Program-made: the position numbers and the translations under genes
Shown: positions 61,076 through 64,000 of the stretch, in pieces
Position numbering within the stretch: position 1 is the stretch's first letter
Layout of the letters: each line of letters starts with the position of its first letter
NCBI GenBank assembly: GCA_017979445.1
Contig: CM030711.1
Span: 16,508,922 to 16,572,921 of the forward strand
Direction: 5' to 3'
DNA: 64,000 nucleotides
DNA from: Akebia trifoliata
Taxonomy: Eukaryota > Streptophyta > Magnoliopsida > Ranunculales > Lardizabalaceae
The notes under the pieces: model-generated
Databases searched by the model: none
Seen by the model: the letters and a program-made list of their open reading frames with translations, nothing else
What the model was told of the DNA's origin: nothing

Positions 61076-63065
61076 CTATGTTAATTTTTTTTAGTTGCTT
61101 ACGGCTCAGAAAGGTAATTTTATCTATTTTATTTTATAATTAAATTATTAAAATAATCAATAAAATACTAATATGGTCTATATTAACAAATTTATGTATT
61201 GGATTTGTTTGCTTGTTATTTTCCAATTTATTTTGAGGGTGGTATGTTTGATCCACCCTACTTTTGAAAAGAAAATATTGGTCTTAAGACGAAGATAGAC
61301 ATGTCTCATTGTTTTCAGAGATGCAATGGAATCCCTTCATTACCTTACTTCCCTCCTCCCTACATATTTTATCATGGTGTTGGATCACAAGTTTTTAGGG
61401 ATTCCTTTTTTGTTATTGGGGTCAACCCTAAATACATAATGTCTCAAAACGAGAAGGCCATAGAGAAATTCTTTTTTGTTCCGACTTATTCTTTTTTAAA
61501 TCATTTTGTGTGACAATGGCCATCATCCCATTGCTTTGTGGTCTATCCTCTACCTATATAAAAAATGAATGATTGGTACTGGAGATTTTTTGGAAATTGA
61601 TTCTTTATTAATATATGAGTCATAGATACTCCCATATTGATGATAGTCTTCGAATTCCTAAACTTAAATTACAGTTCAATAGTGAAAAAATCAGCCACGT
61701 GGCATTCATTTCATGAATAATCTATAAAAAAAATTAATTAAAAGTGCCAATAATTTTGTTTTAAAAAAAATTAATTAATTCGTGCCTACGGCACGTGCGT
61801 GCATTTTTTCCTTACGCATTGAAAATTAATTATCTGATTTGATAAAATATCAAAATCTAATTGTATAAAGTTGGTTTAGTTGATTGAATAATTAAATGTA
61901 AGTTTAAGAATTAAATAACATTCCCAATGCAAACGTGGATCGAATTTGGTCCAAATTCTTGGTAACAATTTATAAAAATGAGTTTTTGACCATTTAGAAT
62001 ACATAGAAATACTAATATTAATCTTGTGGACATGATAATTATATAAAAATGAGTTTTTGGGTAATTTAGAAAACATAGAAATACTAACATATAATTATAA
62101 GAATACAGAAACAAAACAAAAAAATAGAAAATAAATTAAAAAAATTAGGGTGTCTACAAATAGGAAAAATCAGACATATCTACATATTTGTTATTCTACT
62201 TAGCATGGCTTGATATGTGAGTTTATTTCAATCCCTGCATTCCTTCAATCCCTAACTTGATTAATGTAGTCAACAATTGTGACTTTGGTTGGAAGATCAT
62301 TTTACACGATTTTCCAATTTTATATATAAGTAGTGATATTTAAAATAAAAAATAGAAAGAAATTAGAAACTCTTTTTTATATGACTTATCATGGAAATCA
62401 AGCATTAGTACGAAAGGTACCCCCCCTCCCCCGATATTATAGCTTATCTCCCCCTCCTTTTTGCTAACTTAATTAATGGATTTGCAGATTTTATTTTGAA
62501 TTTTTTGCCTAAATTTTTTTTTTTTTTTTGAAAAATATTTTGATTATGTTTTTTTTTTTTTTCCTATTTCTCTATTTTTAAATGAATTATGCATATATGA
62601 ATCATAGTGACACTTAATCAATGATAGTGCTAATATGATCGATTTTTTTTTCTTTAAGCCTTTCAAATTAGGCCTAGTTGAATCAATTTCATAATAAAAT
62701 CTCGAAAATCAACAAGAAGGATAAGGTATGCAACTACTTGTAAATAGAATGTGTATCTTATCTCTGCAATGCAAAATTATAAAGGAAATGCCAATGGATA
62801 ATCATAAATTATTATCGTAGACAATGTTTAACTGTTCTATATCATATGCAAATTGAAAAAGTTGGATTAAGGAGTTTATCATTATAAAAGTTTTCATTTT
62901 GAGCTAGACATCTTTAACATCAACTACCATTCGATTTAGAATAGAGAATGAAAGAAAAGCTTTCTACTGTGAATTGAAGCAATGGTAAGTAGAATCATAG
63001 GAATAAGAAACATGATTATGAAAGGAATTCTTAGTGTCAAGGAAATACTTCATGATGGTAAGTAA
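61076..63065. other. AT-rich region without a recognised gene
   Basis: Open frames here are short and resemble nothing I know. Two diverged copies of AAAATGAGTTTTTG..CAT.TAGAA.ACATAGAAATACTAA lie near 61975 and 62045. Confidence 0.4.
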
Positions 63066-63187
63066 TGCCCATCATTCAAGATGATGATCTCCCGAATTGA
63101 AGGTTGCAACCAAATGGAATGTAAGAATTGTGGGCAATTCTTTCGCTACCAATGTATCAAGGAAATTGACAACTATGATTATTTCAG
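63066..63187 (+). pseudogene. RBR ubiquitin-ligase (RNF14-like) exon fragment
   Basis: Reads CPSFKMMISRIEGCNQMECK, then NCGQFFRYQCIKEIDNYDYF, the RING2/IBR-end segment of RNF14-type RBR E3 ligases, where the usual plant form has CPxCKMAISR.EGCNKM.C.NCGQYFCYRC. Two zinc-ligand cysteines are lost (CPSF for CPSC, FFRY for YFCY). It stops at a good donor (TTTCAG|GTACCT), as in an exon. No neighbouring exons were found, so it is a decayed exon or a captured gene piece. Confidence 0.75.
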
Positions 63188-63234
63188 GTACCTCATCATT
63201 TGTGAAGGTTGAAATGATTTTTAATGATTGTCAC

Positions 63235-63236
<2 letters not shown>

Positions 63237-63266
<30 letters not shown>

Positions 63267-63280
63267 TGTATGTATGTATG
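63237..63280. repeat. (TATG)11 microsatellite
   Basis: A perfect tetranucleotide run of eleven units, 50 bp after the RBR fragment. Confidence 0.9.
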
Positions 63281-63379
63281 CACACATTTATGGTGTCATA
63301 TAGAATGAATGAAATGATTACTTATTGAAGGGAAGATGGATGTGTCATTTTGTCATTCCTCAAATTTTCTTTCAGGAAT

Positions 63380-64000
63380 CACTACAACAAATATGACAAT
63401 TAGGAACAGTTCTGTTCCTAAGGCAGTATGAAACAGTTGACAAACCGTCTTTAATCGAGGCATCGTTAATGAATTTAAACGGTTGGAAGCCGTTCTAGAT
63501 CTCAGGATTTGGATCTACTAAAAATCGTTCCAAAACTCAGATTTTGGAACGGCTTAAAATTGTTCCAAATCTGCATTTATATAACAAAAAAAAAAAAAAA
63601 TCTTAGACATCGATTTAAAATCCGATGTCTATAAGATTGATGTCCTAAGTCTAAGACTTTAGACATTAGTTACAAATCAATATCTAAAGTGGTCATAAAC
63701 CGATATCTAAACTTAAAAAAAAAAAAAATTAATTTTTACTTTTTTTTCTACGCACCTATTACCTGCGATTAAAATAGACCCATTAGTTTGGACTCATTGC
63801 CATATAGCACGCATGGGATGTACATGGCTTAATAATTACCATCGTCAGACTATCACATTCATTTAATCAGCTCTTTTTGGCAGATAGTAAAATTATGTGT
63901 AATGAAAAGTCCATTAATCAGAAAATTATGATGTATTTTTCTATGAATAGCTCGCGAAAAAATAAAAGGAAAGAAAAGCTGACTTACCTTCTTGTGTATT
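63380..64000. mobile_element. End of a CACTA (En/Spm-like) transposon, running off the window
   Basis: CACTACAACAAATATGAC at 63380 fits the CACTA terminal repeat, preceded by a possible 3-bp target copy (AAT). It is followed by short subterminal repeats in both orientations around GGAACGGTT/AACCGTTCC (63420-63575) and by an AGACATCGATTT..AATCCGATGTCT inverted pair (63604-63630). The other end is not in the window. Confidence 0.65.

Overview
This window is nuclear DNA of a flowering plant, most likely a eudicot. The reasons are spliced genes whose products match widely conserved plant families, AT-rich spacer, a decayed piece of plastid DNA with a tRNA-Asn relic, and many plant-type mobile elements (Ty1/copia, gypsy-type solo LTRs, LINE, SINE-like, PIF/Harbinger, CACTA, fold-back MITEs). 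I cannot name the species. All splice models were made by eye from GT/AG borders, reading-frame continuity and family knowledge. No search was run.

Layout. 1-9065: a SNARE-associated Golgi/DedA-type membrane protein gene on + (coding exons 5764-8848). It appears to have a non-coding first exon near 1900-2073 and a 3.6-kb 5'UTR intron that carries a 1.15-kb element with long inverted repeats and two MITE copies. 9232-9524: a fold-back MITE. About 10950-11500: plastid-derived DNA. 12878-13273 (-): a compact basic protein gene. 15649-19276: nine fold-back MITE copies separated by (TA)n tracts. 20284-20568 (+, doubtful) and 21935-22267 (-): small basic protein genes, the second with a TATA box. 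24462-32401: nested retrotransposon debris, in which an old copia copy is split by two solo LTRs. 33303-33617 (-): a small Arg-rich protein gene.

35474-47543 (-): a nine-exon gene for a METTL18/HPM1-type protein-histidine methyltransferase, read through end to end with every exon phase matching. Its fifth intron is about 10 kb. It holds a young, almost complete Ty1/copia element on the same strand (36799-41970, exact 5-bp target duplication), a 5'-truncated LINE with a 14-bp duplication, a SINE-like tail and a tRNA-like promoter fragment.

47544-64000 is mostly mobile DNA and gene fragments: a broken PIF/Harbinger transposase, two about 3-kb LTRs of one family in opposite orientation, a receptor-kinase fragment cut by one of them, a 1.7-kb solo LTR, an RBR ubiquitin-ligase exon fragment, and the terminus of a CACTA element that runs off the right edge.

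The genes show no sign of acting together; this is ordinary plant synteny. I saw no operon, CRISPR array or defence-like system. The most unusual items are the MITE family in TA repeats, the 10-kb TE-loaded intron lying directly before a 15-codon exon that carries the methyltransferase SAM motif, and the layers of nested solo LTRs.
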